Shown here: positions 16,234 through 16,588 of the stretch, piece by piece
Numbering within the stretch: position 1 is the first letter of the stretch
Layout of the letters: every line of letters begins with the position of its first letter
DNA from: Hyphomicrobiales bacterium
Lineage (GTDB): Bacteria; Pseudomonadota; Alphaproteobacteria; Rhizobiales; Xanthobacteraceae
Assembly: GCA_021730825.1 (NCBI GenBank)
Contig: JAKFYO010000044.1
Coordinates: 1-16,588 of the forward strand
DNA length: 16,588 nt
Direction: 5' to 3'
The notes under the pieces: generated by a model
Told to the model about the DNA's origin: nothing
Seen by the model: only the letters and a program-made list of their open reading frames with translations
The model's database searches: none
Position numbers and translations under genes: made by a program

Positions 16234-16588
16234 TTAGTGGAGGCGGAGCAGTGTTCTCGCCGCAGAGCGGATCGGCGCGGGCAGCTTGGAAAGCAGCGAT
16301 TTGGCTTGGGGCGCGAAGCGGAACGCACGGGCCGCGACTTGGCCTTGGAGGCTCAATGGCAATGCGTAGTCGCAGACCGCAATCGCGCCGGTTGCGATCA
16401 CGCGCTTGAAGGGATCGGCGGGCGCGAGAAGGTCATAGGCGAGGAAGCCCTGTTCGCGTGCATGCGCGATGGTGTCGGCCATCTGCACCTGGCCGGGGCC
16501 GGATTTCGCAAACGAAGGATCAATCGCGCCCAGGAACGCATGCCAGCGCTTGTTATGCGTCACCGCGACTTCGATGGCAGCCAGCCTG
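16234..16588 (-). CDS. CelD/BcsL-type GNAT acetyltransferase, C-terminal part (runs off right edge)
   Basis: About 117 residues of the C-terminus of a larger protein; the frame stays open to the window edge (RLAAIEVAVTHNKRW...). The visible order is RWHAFLGAIDPSFAKSGPGQVQMADTIAHAREQG, then FLAYDLLAPADPFKRVIATGAIAVCDYALPLS. This is the pattern of the C-terminal GNAT half of the CelD/BcsL (FemAB-like) family: a fixed aspartate-proline, an S/G-PG turn, a helix, the YDLL-x-P-x-D-x-x-K segment and a late strand. Family members are linked to exopolysaccharide or cellulose modification, but the substrate cannot be told from this fragment. The GTG at 16563 is an internal codon, not the true start. 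The TAA stop is at 16234-16236. Confidence 0.75.
   Translation of the reverse strand, partial: RLAAIEVAVTHNKRWHAFLGAIDPSFAKSGPGQVQMADTIAHAREQGFLAYDLLAPADPFKRVIATGAIAVCDYALPLSLQGQVAARAFRFAPQAKSLLSKLPAPIRSAARTLLRLH

Overview
This window is GC-rich chromosomal DNA that looks like an alphaproteobacterium of the order Hyphomicrobiales (Rhizobiales), probably near Bradyrhizobium or Rhodopseudomonas. The main signs are a very large membrane-anchored coiled-coil protein with the tail seen in rhizobial growth-pole proteins, a TrxB-type ferredoxin-NADP+ reductase close in sequence to the Rhodopseudomonas enzyme, an alphaproteobacterial SOS box (GTTC-N7-GTTC), and an extragenic palindrome of the kind scattered through Bradyrhizobiaceae genomes. 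I see no rRNA, tRNA, CRISPR array, transposase or phage gene. Taxonomy and functions were judged by eye, without database searches.

Layout. Positions 101-3532 (+) hold a compact four-gene lipid-transport operon: a STAS-MlaE permease fusion, an MlaF-type ATPase, an MlaD-type MCE protein and a PqiC-like auxiliary lipoprotein. It ends at a bidirectional terminator (3563-3593), shared with the convergent 3.4-kb gene at 3615-7061 (-). That gene encodes a GPR-like two-TM protein of about 1148 residues with apolipoprotein-like 22-residue repeats. Divergent from it are a small conserved-looking protein (7316-7624), a stand-alone Hpt phosphotransfer protein (7677-7976) and an adrenodoxin-type [2Fe-2S] ferredoxin (8069-8389).

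Positions 8358-10835 (-) hold a tight three-gene unit: an AraC-GyrI-type regulator, a VOC/bleomycin-resistance-like protein whose start overlaps the regulator's stop, and a secreted alpha/beta hydrolase with an extra C-terminal domain. Divergent from it is the ferredoxin-NADP+ reductase (10950-11972, +), a plausible partner of the ferredoxin 2.6 kb upstream. A two-hairpin REP-like element (11977-12068) separates it from a cytosolic alpha/beta hydrolase (12086-12784, +).

The right end is all minus strand: a polytopic membrane protein with GT-C-like features (12781-14247), a Y-family DNA polymerase (14434-15678) behind a near-textbook SOS box (15712-15726), a YCII/DGPF small protein (15748-16164) behind a perfect 11-bp hairpin, and the C-terminal part of a CelD/BcsL-type acetyltransferase that runs off the edge.

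Most of the window is orderly housekeeping and envelope biology rather than a mobile accessory island. The most interesting points are the SOS-controlled polymerase, the GPR-like polar protein, the hybrid Mla/Pqi transporter, the small-molecule-sensing operon, and several unexplained perfect palindromes.
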